Source of the DNA: an uncultured Muribaculaceae bacterium
GTDB taxonomy: Bacteria; Bacteroidota; Bacteroidia; Bacteroidales; Muribaculaceae
Direction: 5' to 3'
NCBI GenBank assembly: GCA_902494515.1
Contig: CABUTS010000018.1
Location: 1 to 42,358 of the forward strand
Length of the DNA: 42,358 bases
Below the pieces are notes generated by a model, which saw only the letters and a program-made list of their open reading frames with translations, did no database searches and was not told the origin of the DNA. How positions within the stretch are numbered: position 1 is the first letter of the stretch; every line of letters begins with the position of its first letter. A program made the translations under genes and the position numbers. Shown here piece after piece: positions 1-7,588 of the stretch.

Positions 1-49
1 ATATGGCGGGATGGATTGAACTCTTTTGTTGCCATTGGGATGAATGGAG

Positions 50-781
50 TTATTTTGAAACCTGACGAGCCTGCATGAGGGCGCGGGCTACGGTGAGGTC
101 GAGGGGAGAATCGATGTCAACGGAATCTTCGCGCGACATTTCGTATGGTATCCGCAACGGGAAGGCGCCGAGCGGCATTTTGCGAATCGACTGAGGATTA
201 ATCACATACACAGCGCCGTTGTATTCCCAGGCCTTTGGGGCGTCCTGGCGGCGGGTAATCAGACCGTCCCCTTTGGAGATGTGCAGAAATCCCTCTTTGT
301 CGGTCTCGAAACAGTTGTAATAGGGGTTTGAGGAGGCTTCGCAGACCGAAACAACCATGTCGGTTTCGCCGGGGGGGAAAAGCTGCATTGCGCCTAAGAC
401 ATGCTCTGCGCGACGGAAGGGGGAGGTGGGCTGGAGCAGGACCACGCAGTTGTAGTCGATTCCGGCGCTGTCGGCCCAGTCCATGGCGTGGAGAATAACC
501 TCGCGGGATCCGGACTTGTCGGTGGATAGCTCCGCGGGGCGCCGGAACGGAACTTTAATTCCTTCTTTCTCAGCGACTTCAGCAATCTCCGGGGAATCGG
601 TGGAAACCACAATCCGCCGTTCGTCGCTTTGATCGTGGCAACCGGCCAAAGCACCGAGGGCGGCTTCAATCGAATAGGCAATCAAAGGACGTCCGGCGAG
701 GTCCACGATGTTCTTGTGGGGGATTCCCTTGCTCCCTCCGCGGGCGGGGATTATGAACAAGGGCTTTAAAATCTGCTCCAT
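50..781 (-). CDS. neuA: CMP-N-acylneuraminate (nonulosonate) cytidylyltransferase
   Basis: This 243-residue cytoplasmic enzyme would activate a nonulosonic acid (sialic or legionaminic type) by transferring CMP from CTP, the step before surface glycan assembly. The N-terminus carries the family signature IPARGGSKGIPHKNI (about residues 11-25), which binds the nucleotide. QPTSPFR lies near residue 117, and DSVDIDSPLDL near the C-terminus fits the late conserved acidic region. Length is normal for the short, single-domain form. It follows neuC on the same strand, which supports a shared pathway. A neuB-type condensing enzyme is not in the window and could lie beyond position 1. Sequence alone does not separate NeuA from the legionaminate enzyme LegF. 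The symbol is therefore a family-level assignment. Confidence 0.88.
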   Translation of the reverse strand: MEQILKPLFIIPARGGSKGIPHKNIVDLAGRPLIAYSIEAALGALAGCHDQSDERRIVVSTDSPEIAEVAEKEGIKVPFRRPAELSTDKSGSREVILHAMDWADSAGIDYNCVVLLQPTSPFRRAEHVLGAMQLFPPGETDMVVSVCEASSNPYYNCFETDKEGFLHISKGDGLITRRQDAPKAWEYNGAVYVINPQSIRKMPLGAFPLRIPYEMSREDSVDIDSPLDLTVARALMQARQVSK

Positions 782-787
782 CTTGGA

Positions 788-885
788 ATCGTTTATCGTA
801 TATCGTATATCGTGTATCGTATATCGTTAATCGTTTATCGTTAATTGTTTATCGTTTATCGGGAATCGCTAAACGCTAAACGTTT
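788..885. repeat. Heptamer tandem array, 14 units in unbroken register
   Basis: Fourteen consecutive 7-bp units fill the whole gap between neuC and neuA. On the plus strand most units read ATCGTTT, ATCGTAT or ATCGTTA, and the last few drift to ATCGGGA, ATCGCTA, AACGCTA and AACGTTT. No unit gains or loses a base. The array starts 6 bp upstream of the neuA start codon and its last unit overlaps the neuC stop codon. Since both genes are on the minus strand, the array would form the transcribed leader between them. Function is unknown. Confidence 0.9.
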
Positions 886-2092
886 AACGCAATTGGGTGT
901 TGGTCGGGACGTTGAGGATGGGGTAGGGGTCGACAAAGCGCTTGGCGGCGAGTTTCTCGGGGAGAATGGTCACCAGAGTGTCGACGATGCGGCGGACAGT
1001 GTCGCGCTTGGCGTAGGGGTTCTCGGTCTCCAGGGCGTTCCGCTTTCCGGCGGGGGAAATGGCGAAGGAGATTGCCTGATGGATTTCGTCGGCTTCCGGG
1101 CCGCAGTGGATTACCGAGGAGGCAGCGATGCGTCCTTGCTGGCGAATGCCGATGTCAACCGTCGGGATGTGCATGGAGGGAACTTCGACGATGCCGCTCG
1201 AGGAGTTGCCGACCACGGCGGCGACGTAGTGGAGCGCCGCGATGTAGCGCTGACGTCCGAGCGAGGGAACCACGGTCACGCGCTTCGGATTCTTCTCGGC
1301 ATAGCGGTTGATCATGTCGATAATCACCTGACCCTGAGGGTCGTTGTTGGGGTAGGTGAAGATGATGTGCGAGCTTACGAACCCGTCGAGGGCGTCGAGA
1401 AGTGCCTGACAGCGCTCCTGGACCGGGGCGATGTCCATGGTTGCGGGATGTAGGGTCACCAGAAGCGTTGTGTGGTTGATGGTCATCCCGAGGAATTTCT
1501 CAAGTTCCGTCTGCGGCATTACCGGGTCGTTGATGATATTCGATACGCCGAGCGCGCCGGTGGTGAACACCCGCGCGGGGTCTTCACCCATGGAAATCAC
1601 GCGGTTACGGTAAGCGTCGGTGGCAGTGAAATGGATGGTGGAGAGTTTCGTCAGGGCGTGGCGGATATTGTCGTCGAAAGCCCCCTCGGAAATCTCGCCT
1701 CCGGCGATGTGGGCGATGGGGATGCGCATGATCGTGGCGGCAGTGGCCACGGCCAGCATCTCGTAACGGTCGCCGAGAATCAGCAGCAGGTCGGGTTTGA
1801 GACGGTCGAAGGCGCGGGCCATCCCCTCGAGACAGTGTCCGGTGGCTACGGCGGTGTCGAGCGGGGAGTCCGAAGCGGCAATCATTTCAACTCGCTCGTC
1901 TACGGTGATGCCGTCCTCGATAATCTCGTTGATTGTGGCGCCGTATTTCGGGTCAAGGTGCATGTTGGTTGCCACCACCTGCAGCTCCACAGCTTCGTTG
2001 TCGCGGAGTTCGCGGGCCACGGGACTCAGAAGCCCCCAGTCGGCGCGGGTGCTGGTGACGATACAGATTTTTCGTTTGCCGGAGTTTTCCAT
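884..2092 (-). CDS. neuC: UDP-N-acetylglucosamine 2-epimerase (hydrolysing), NeuC/LegG type
   Basis: This 402-residue enzyme would hydrolyse and epimerise UDP-GlcNAc (or a bacillosamine derivative) to a free ManNAc-type sugar, the entry step of nonulosonic acid synthesis. The N-terminus CIVTSTRADWGLLSP matches the family start. LILGDRYEMLAVA and HIAGGEISEGAFDDNIRHA are the conserved central motifs. VGNSSSGIVEVPS with GIRQQGR near residue 300 is the UDP-binding C-terminal region typical of hydrolysing epimerases. Length is normal. It precedes neuA on the same strand across a 7-mer repeat array. The alternative is LegG, acting on UDP-diacetylbacillosamine, which cannot be excluded without the rest of the locus. 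Confidence 0.87.
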   Translation of the reverse strand: MENSGKRKICIVTSTRADWGLLSPVARELRDNEAVELQVVATNMHLDPKYGATINEIIEDGITVDERVEMIAASDSPLDTAVATGHCLEGMARAFDRLKPDLLLILGDRYEMLAVATAATIMRIPIAHIAGGEISEGAFDDNIRHALTKLSTIHFTATDAYRNRVISMGEDPARVFTTGALGVSNIINDPVMPQTELEKFLGMTINHTTLLVTLHPATMDIAPVQERCQALLDALDGFVSSHIIFTYPNNDPQGQVIIDMINRYAEKNPKRVTVVPSLGRQRYIAALHYVAAVVGNSSSGIVEVPSMHIPTVDIGIRQQGRIAASSVIHCGPEADEIHQAISFAISPAGKRNALETENPYAKRDTVRRIVDTLVTILPEKLAAKRFVDPYPILNVPTNTQLR

Positions 2093-2164
2093 TCTGAAAG
2101 GAGAAAAAGAGGTTTGCAGAGCTTCGCAGCGCTCTGTTTGAGGTATTGTCTTTAAATTATCAAG

Positions 2165-2191
2165 GGGTACACCTTTGAATATGGTGTACCC
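2165..2191 (-). terminator. Perfect 9-bp hairpin downstream of the lipoprotein gene
   Basis: GGGTACACC (2165-2173) pairs perfectly with GGTGTACCC (2183-2191) around a 9-nt loop. It lies between the stop codon of the minus-strand lipoprotein gene and the start of neuC. On the minus strand no strong T-tract follows, so it may be a weak intrinsic terminator or an mRNA 3'-end structure rather than a strong stop. Confidence 0.45.
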
Positions 2192-2275
2192 GATGATAAA
2201 AATAGCTATATAATAAGGTATGGCAACCTTGCGATGGCGAAAAGTCGCTGTACCTTAATTGTCAGGTTGGAAAAA

Positions 2276-3124
2276 TCAGTAAGGCTTGCCGGTAACTTCA
2301 ACTTCGCGGGTGAAAGCCATGCACTTGAAGTCGAGGTTGAGGCTGGAGCCGAGGACCATGATGCCGTTGAAATCAGTGATTTCGTATTTGGGATAGGGGG
2401 TGTCGCCGATGGTGGGGGTGAGTTTCTCAGACTCAAACTGGATGCCGCCGCGTATATATTTCACATTCAGGGCAGGGAACTGCATGGATGAGATGGTGGA
2501 GGGCATGTTCGACACGAACTGCGGGTTGGCGATGGCGAGGAAAGCGGTCTTGCCGTCGGAGTTCAGCTGCACCATGTAGAGGGGGGTCTCGGTGGTGAAG
2601 ACATCGGAGGGGTTGTTGATGTCGAAGGTGCGGGTTGTTCCGGAGAACACGTTCTGACGGAAGATGAAGCATACATCATAGTTGTTGTCGACGATGAATG
2701 AGAGCTTCGTGAGCACCTGCATACCGTTGGCACGGGAGTTGAACTTGATGTTCAGGTCGCTGATGGTGTGGTGGCTGCCGGACTCGATGTCGAAAGTTGC
2801 GGTGGAGCTGAGTTCCCAGCCCGATTCCTTGTAGGCGAAGGGGGTTGCGGGAAGCTCGAACGAGATGGCAAGTTCGTTGGGGTCATACTGCAGCGAGTTG
2901 ACACTCAACTGTATAGTCGAGTTTGCGAAGTCGACGGTGAGAAGGATGGGAGCGCCGGACAGGGCATAGGTTGTGTTGTCCTTGATGGAGTAGGAGCTGA
3001 TGAACGAGTCGGATGCCTTGAGAGTCATCGACTGGGTGTTGGTGTAATTGTCGTTGCTGTCGCTGCAGGCCGGGAGAATCAGGGCCACGAGCGATGCGAG
3101 GAGAATTGTTTTAAGATACTTCAT
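2276..3124 (-). CDS. Uncharacterised lipoprotein downstream of a TonB-dependent receptor
   Basis: This 282-residue protein starts with a lipoprotein signal peptide, and the lipobox LPAC places the lipidated cysteine at residue 20. The residues after it (SDSND) are polar and acidic, which in Bacteroidota often marks transport to the cell surface; that location is an inference. The rest alternates beta-type hydrophobic and polar stretches with many Ser, Thr and Asn residues and has no motif I recognise. It lies 88 bp downstream of the TonB-dependent receptor on the same strand, so the two probably form one transcription unit. It could be a surface binding partner of the receptor. It is not SusD-like: it is far too short and lacks the alpha-helical TPR character. 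Confidence 0.8.
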   Translation of the reverse strand: MKYLKTILLASLVALILPACSDSNDNYTNTQSMTLKASDSFISSYSIKDNTTYALSGAPILLTVDFANSTIQLSVNSLQYDPNELAISFELPATPFAYKESGWELSSTATFDIESGSHHTISDLNIKFNSRANGMQVLTKLSFIVDNNYDVCFIFRQNVFSGTTRTFDINNPSDVFTTETPLYMVQLNSDGKTAFLAIANPQFVSNMPSTISSMQFPALNVKYIRGGIQFESEKLTPTIGDTPYPKYEITDFNGIMVLGSSLNLDFKCMAFTREVEVTGKPY

Positions 3125-3212
3125 TTTTATTTTTTTTATAATGTTTTCCGAAGTTGTTGGTTACTTTCAGAAATGTGAAAAGACTTATACTCAGATGATT
3201 ATGCGGGGTGAA

Positions 3213-5507
3213 TCAGAACTCAACGTCGTAGCGGAGGGTGACGCCGAAGGCGGTGTCGTTGCCCCGCTGCAGGAAGGTATTCCCTATAGAAACGAAATAA
3301 AAGGTCGCATATTGCGTTGAGGTGAGGTTGTTGGCCCATATTTCTATCGAGAACTGGCGGTGGTGGAGCTCGGCGGAGGCGTTCAGCAGCGCGTAGAAGG
3401 GCTGGCTGACGGTGTTGGCTTCGTCCCAGTATATCCGTCCGACGCCGCGGACGTTGGCCTGGATGTCAATCCGGTCGATCCAGCCTGCAAGGGGTCGCGA
3501 TATGCCGGCACCGACAAAAAGGGTGTTCTCGGGGGCGTAGGGGAGATGGCAGCCGGCGTAGTTCTGACGGCCGTTGTCGAAGCGCACAAACCGGGCGTCG
3601 GTGAAGCCGTAGGAACCGCGGGCGAACCACCCCCAGGGGTGGGTGTAGCTCGCTGAAATCTCTACGCCGCGGGAGCGCGATTTCCCGGCATTGGCCATGA
3701 GGCGCCCTGTGATGCTGCCCGGAGGAAATATGGTAACCTGTTGATTGTCAACGTTGATCCAGAACGCCGCCAGGTCGAAGGTAAGACGTGCGTCGAGCAT
3801 CGCCAGATGGGCGCCGACCTCGTAGTTCCAGGTGGTTTCAGGCTTGTAGCCGACGGTTGCGGCCACATCGTAGGGTGCCGACATCCCCATCTGGGCCATC
3901 ATCTGCTGCTGAAGGAAGTCGGAGAACATCTGGGTGTTGTATCCTCCTGATTTGTAACCTTTTGTGGCGGAAACGTAAACGTTGCCGAGGGTTTCGGGTA
4001 GGCGGTAGGAGAGGGAGAGTTTCGGCAGAAGCTGATTGAAGTCGCGTTTCAGTCGTCCCCGCTCGTCGATGTTCAGTTGCTCGGTGCGGAACGGCTTCAG
4101 CGGCAGCGGGGGGGGAAGCTGGCCGCCCGAGGCGGTGTTGTCGTAAATGGTGTAGGCGGTGTTGCACGACGACCTGTAGTTCAGGCGTGTACGTTCCCAG
4201 TCGTAGCGCAGGCCGAGCGTAGCGGTGAAGTCGCCGAGGTGCAGCTGGCTTTCGTGATATACTGAAAATCCACCGGCAGGCATCCTGAAATCGCTTCCGA
4301 GGGTGAAATCCGGAGAATCCCAGAAAATCGGGTAGTGTGGGTTGATTTCGTTGCGGTTGGAGGTTATCAGACGGTCGATTCCGGTCTCGAAGAAGGTTAC
4401 CGGTGCCTCCATTTTGGTATGCTTGTAGAAACCGAAAACGCCTGCAAGCCAGGAATATACGCCCGTCTGCGGGCCGCGGGCCACGAAGTCGGCGGTGAAG
4501 GCCGATTCCTTGCGTTTCTGGCGCAGTGTGAAGTAGTCCTCGTCGGTGAAGTCCTGGTCGAGGACCAGATCATCGTCGAGATACTGGTAACTCATTATCG
4601 ACGAGAAGGTTATTCCCTGAAATGAGTGCTTCACGGTCAGACCGTCGACGAATGAGATGCGCTTGTAGTAGCAAGTGTCGTTATAGCTGACATCCGGGGC
4701 GCCGACGCGCTGATAGGGGTAGCCGTGCTGGTTCGCGCGCGACATGATTGCGGTGTTTTCGACCACCACGTTCCCTTTGGGGCGGAAGGCGGTTTTCCAG
4801 CGGATCGAACCGAGGTGCTCTTTGCCGACGGCGGTGTTGTTGAAGGCGTTTTTATAGAAACCGTCGGTGCCGCAGACATCGCCGGTTACCGACATCCCGA
4901 GTTTTGGCGAAAGCTTGCCGTAAATGCCTGCCGAGGCGCGGTAGGTGTTGTGGTTGCCATAGGAGATGCGGGCCTTCACCCCCTGAAACGAAAGGGGGGA
5001 GAGGGTGTAGATGTTGATCAGCCCCCCCATTGTGTTGCGGCCGTAGAGAATGTTCTGCGGCCCGCGGAGGATTTCCACGCGGTCGATGTCGGCGAGGTCG
5101 AAGTCGAAATTGTCCTTATTTATAATAGGTATATTGTCGATATTGAAGCCGACCGAGGGTTGGTCGATACGGGTGCCGAGGCCACGGACATAGACCGAGG
5201 AGGTCATTCGCGACCCGTAGGCGGGCATGTAGAAGTTCGGGGCAAGGGCTGCCGCCTGCTTCAGGTTGACGATATCGTAACTGTTTATGGCTGAGGAACC
5301 TATGTAGGTTACAGCCTCGTCGGCGTTCGGGCTGTCGCCCCCCTTGATGGCGGTCACGGAGACCTCGCCGAGCACGATGCCGGGGTGTGGCGCGACAGCG
5401 GCGGTGTCGGACGGCTCGGATGCCGAGGAAACGGCACCTGCCAGCAACACTGTGCCGGCGGTCAGACCACGCATTGCGGACAATATCACACCGGGTGTTC
5501 TCAGCAT
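3213..5507 (-). CDS. TonB-dependent outer-membrane receptor, non-SusC type
   Basis: A TonB-dependent receptor that would import a scarce ligand (for example a siderophore, haem or cobamide; the substrate is not readable) across the outer membrane. The plug domain covers roughly residues 60-180, with VYVRGLGTRIDQPSVG and RVEILRGPQNILYGRNTMGG as classic plug motifs. A possible TonB box, GEVSVTA, precedes it. The barrel follows (for example YVSATKGYKSGGYN) and the protein ends in Phe, as outer-membrane barrels do. It lacks the N-terminal carboxypeptidase-like domain of SusC proteins. An in-frame ATG exists at 5537. I prefer ATG 5507 (764 residues) because it gives a cleaner signal peptide and because the promoter-like element at 5545-5552 would put the transcript start almost on 5537. 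Confidence 0.88.
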   Translation of the reverse strand: MLRTPGVILSAMRGLTAGTVLLAGAVSSASEPSDTAAVAPHPGIVLGEVSVTAIKGGDSPNADEAVTYIGSSAINSYDIVNLKQAAALAPNFYMPAYGSRMTSSVYVRGLGTRIDQPSVGFNIDNIPIINKDNFDFDLADIDRVEILRGPQNILYGRNTMGGLINIYTLSPLSFQGVKARISYGNHNTYRASAGIYGKLSPKLGMSVTGDVCGTDGFYKNAFNNTAVGKEHLGSIRWKTAFRPKGNVVVENTAIMSRANQHGYPYQRVGAPDVSYNDTCYYKRISFVDGLTVKHSFQGITFSSIMSYQYLDDDLVLDQDFTDEDYFTLRQKRKESAFTADFVARGPQTGVYSWLAGVFGFYKHTKMEAPVTFFETGIDRLITSNRNEINPHYPIFWDSPDFTLGSDFRMPAGGFSVYHESQLHLGDFTATLGLRYDWERTRLNYRSSCNTAYTIYDNTASGGQLPPPLPLKPFRTEQLNIDERGRLKRDFNQLLPKLSLSYRLPETLGNVYVSATKGYKSGGYNTQMFSDFLQQQMMAQMGMSAPYDVAATVGYKPETTWNYEVGAHLAMLDARLTFDLAAFWINVDNQQVTIFPPGSITGRLMANAGKSRSRGVEISASYTHPWGWFARGSYGFTDARFVRFDNGRQNYAGCHLPYAPENTLFVGAGISRPLAGWIDRIDIQANVRGVGRIYWDEANTVSQPFYALLNASAELHHRQFSIEIWANNLTSTQYATFYFVSIGNTFLQRGNDTAFGVTLRYDVEF

Positions 5508-5544
5508 TTTTACATTCAAGGATTTACAGCGGTTCATCGGGCTG

Positions 5545-5552
5545 CAAAGTTA
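5545..5552 (-). promoter_or_regulatory. TAnnTTTG -7 element for the TonB-dependent receptor
   Basis: On the minus strand the sequence reads TAACTTTG, an exact match to the Bacteroidota -7 consensus. No clear TTTG -33 box lies at the usual distance, but a T-rich stretch does. Transcription would begin near 5538-5540, which argues for the internal ATG at 5507 as the receptor start, or else for a leaderless transcript from 5537. Confidence 0.55.
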
Positions 5553-5634
5553 CGAAATTTTTTTTGAAAACTTCCCACGGGTTCGCCGCTGAAGCTCAAA
5601 ATTCAGTGAATAATCATTAAAAAACGTAGCAGGA

Positions 5635-5667
5635 TTTGGAAAAATCGGAAATAAAGTGTTAAATTTG
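5635..5667 (+). promoter_or_regulatory. Bacteroidota-type promoter of the ECF sigma operon
   Basis: TTTG at 5635-5638 and TAAATTTG at 5660-5667 are separated by 21 nt, matching the TTTG / TAnnTTTG consensus and spacing. The -7 box overlaps a possible GTG start at 5656, so translation must start later, at ATG 5728. The predicted leader is about 55 nt. Confidence 0.65.
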
Positions 5668-5727
5668 GACTCTGAAAGATTTCCACTCATTAAACTTTCC
5701 CCCTTTCTTAACCTTTTCCATGTAGAA

Positions 5728-6288
5728 ATGGCCAAAGAATCACCCCGTGAAGATCCCCAGCTGATTGAACGTTTGCGCAACCCTGAGACTTGCCGCCAAG
5801 CGTTCAACGAGGTGATGCGTCTATATTCCGAACCTCTCTACTGGCAGGTGCGCCGCATGGTCGAAAACCATGATGACGCCAACGATATCCTCCAGAACAC
5901 TTTCCTGAAGGCGTGGCAGTCGGTCGAGGGGTTCCGCGGCGATGCCCGCCTGTCGACATGGCTCTATAAGATAGCCCTCAACGAAGCCATCACATTTCTT
6001 GCCCGCGAACGTAAACGCTTGAATGTCAGTCTTGACGACGAAGAAAGTCACCTTGTGCATCAGATCGAAAGCGACGAATATGTCGACGGCGACGCCCTTG
6101 CGCTGAAGCTCCGAAAAGCTGTGGCATCGCTCCCGGAGAAGCAGCGTCTGGTCTTCAACATGAAGTATTTCGATGAAATGAAATATGAGGATATTTCGGA
6201 AATCCTCGGCACCACGGTTGGCGCCCTGAAGGCTTCTTATCATTTGGCTGTCAAAAAGATAGAACAATATTTCGCCAATAACGACTGA
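5728..6288 (+). CDS. ECF-family RNA polymerase sigma factor
   Basis: This 186-residue sigma-70 family factor of the extracytoplasmic-function class would direct RNA polymerase to a stress or envelope regulon. Region 2 is clear: DDANDILQNTFLKAW, then STWLYKIALNEA, covering core binding and -10 recognition. Region 4 has LPEKQRLVFNMKYF followed by the helix-turn-helix YEDISEILGTTVGALKASY. There is no region 1 or 3, as expected. The frame stays open to a GTG at 5656, but that codon overlaps the predicted promoter, so ATG 5728 is the better start. Two membrane or exported proteins follow on the same strand, the usual layout for an ECF factor with its own anti-sigma and sensor. The target regulon is unknown. 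Confidence 0.92.
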   Translation: MAKESPREDPQLIERLRNPETCRQAFNEVMRLYSEPLYWQVRRMVENHDDANDILQNTFLKAWQSVEGFRGDARLSTWLYKIALNEAITFLARERKRLNVSLDDEESHLVHQIESDEYVDGDALALKLRKAVASLPEKQRLVFNMKYFDEMKYEDISEILGTTVGALKASYHLAVKKIEQYFANND

Positions 6289-6494
6289 CGCAGCATTGGT
6301 CGGACGGTCGAATAATTGGCTTTTAAGATAAATTTTTTAAACCAGTCGCTTAAACCTTCATTTGCAGAAAAAGTCTAACAATTACAAAAGCTTAAGACCG
6401 AATGGTGTCCTCCCGGCATCCCCGCTTTTCTAATTTCTACTGAATCAGAAACTGGCGTTTCGGCCTGTTGGCTTTCGCTTCAAAAACTATTGCA

Positions 6495-6929
6495 ATGCAA
6501 AAGGCTAAAGAAAACATACTCGACGTAATCGGTAGAAAGGACGGCATGACTGTCCCTGAGGGCTATTTCGAGGACTTTCAGAAACGGATGGAAGCCATGC
6601 TGCCGCGCAACGAGGCGGCCGAGTCCACCGCCAAGCCTCAGCCGCCCCGTACATTCTTCCACCGTGTGCGCCCCTACATCTATATGGCGGCCATGTTCGC
6701 CGGTATCTGGTGCATGATCAAGATGTTCTCGATGATGGGTTCCACCTCCGTAGACCTCTCGATCGACAAAAACGAGGTCCTCTCCAGCGCCCTGAGCGAC
6801 GAAGATTTCGTCTACGAGTACATTCTGGATGATGTCAGCGAGCGCGAAATGCTCGACGAGATGTACAACGACAGCATCTCCATCCTTGACATGACGCCCC
6901 CCGACTCCCTCGACGAGGCCGCCCATTAA
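6495..6929 (+). CDS. Single-pass membrane protein, probable anti-sigma factor
   Basis: This protein has 144 residues when started at ATG 6495; an in-frame TTG at 6468 is less likely. The cytoplasmic N-terminal half contains VPEGYFEDFQKRM (about residues 20-32), a motif I associate with small Bacteroidota proteins encoded after ECF sigma genes. One transmembrane helix spans about residues 60-81. The outer part is strongly acidic (ILDDVSEREMLDEMYND) and ends in a short Pro/Asp-rich tail. It lacks the HxxxCxxC zinc motif of classical zinc anti-sigma factors. Its place between an ECF gene and a CpxP-like gene suggests it holds the sigma factor at the inner membrane. That role is inferred from context, not from a family match. 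Confidence 0.72.
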   Translation: MQKAKENILDVIGRKDGMTVPEGYFEDFQKRMEAMLPRNEAAESTAKPQPPRTFFHRVRPYIYMAAMFAGIWCMIKMFSMMGSTSVDLSIDKNEVLSSALSDEDFVYEYILDDVSEREMLDEMYNDSISILDMTPPDSLDEAAH

Positions 6930-6946
6930 TCTGAAAATCGCTCATT

Positions 6947-7420
6947 ATGAGAAAGTTTATTCTGCTTAACCTCCTCTGGATTGTCCTCCTGTCACCTATA
7001 GCTATGCTCGCTGCACCTCAGGATGAGGGTGGTCGCGAAAAATGGATGACCGAGCTCCGCCAGTACAAGCGGGTGTATTTCACCCGCGAACTTGAGCTCT
7101 CGCGCGACCAGCAGAACGAATTCTATCCCCTTTACGAGGAGATGGAGGACAAAATCAGCCAGATCAACGACGAGGCCCGCATGATGGAGAAGCGGGTCGC
7201 CGACCTCGAAAACGCTACCGATCTGGAATATGTCACTTCCGCCGAAGCCTCCTACAACGCCAAACTCCGCGAGGCTGAAACCGAGAAGGAATATATGGAA
7301 AAATTCAAAACCATCCTGACTCCCAAGCAATTATTTAAACTGAAGGCTGTTGAGCGCCAGTTCAGCCGCGAGCTGATGAAGCAGCATCACCGCCTGCGCG
7401 ACAGGTCCCAGAAAAAATAA
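6947..7420 (+). CDS. Exported CpxP/Spy-like helical protein
   Basis: This 157-residue protein has a cleavable signal peptide (hydrophobic residues 5-20, likely cleavage after LAA). The mature part is almost wholly charged alpha-helix: ELELSRDQQNEFYPLYEEME, a long coiled-coil-like middle, then LTPKQLFKLKAVERQFSRE near the C-terminus. The LTPKQ element and helical layout resemble the periplasmic Spy/CpxP/ZraP superfamily, whose members sense misfolded protein or metal. It starts 17 bp after the putative anti-sigma gene, so it is likely co-transcribed and could be the periplasmic sensor or a feedback regulator, as CnrX and CpxP are in proteobacteria. The family assignment is by pattern and is not certain. 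Confidence 0.7.
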   Translation: MRKFILLNLLWIVLLSPIAMLAAPQDEGGREKWMTELRQYKRVYFTRELELSRDQQNEFYPLYEEMEDKISQINDEARMMEKRVADLENATDLEYVTSAEASYNAKLREAETEKEYMEKFKTILTPKQLFKLKAVERQFSRELMKQHHRLRDRSQKK

Positions 7421-7449
7421 TCAAGGGTGATTACCCTGAAATGTATAAC

Positions 7450-7489
7450 AAAGGACGCACCCGGGGCCTAAACCCACAGTGTGTCTTTT
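7450..7489 (+). terminator. Probable intrinsic terminator of the sigma operon
   Basis: GACGCAC (7454-7460) pairs with GTGTGTC (7479-7485) with one G-T wobble, and the stem extends through AAA/TTT at its base. TTTT and then GTGTTTT follow on the 3' side. It lies 30 bp after the last stop codon of the three-gene unit. Confidence 0.55.
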
Positions 7490-7588
7490 GTGTTTTAAAA
7501 GCGTACCTGCGCTGTTATAAGCCGTGCCTTTGTTTTTAATCGTAAAGGTCAGCGTCATTCCCCTCATCCATCCCTAAAACCGTTAGTT

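Noticed and set aside
788..885. CRISPR array
   Set aside because: Units are 7 bp with no spacers, and no cas gene is in the window.
845..2155. Plus-strand frames of 202 and 227 codons opposite neuC
   Set aside because: neuC has clear epimerase motifs on the minus strand; the plus frames are its complement.
7553..7588. Promoter for the macroglobulin gene
   Set aside because: No TAnnTTTG lies between the terminator and the ATG; the nearest is TGCCTTTG at 7525, which lacks the TA, so it was not called.
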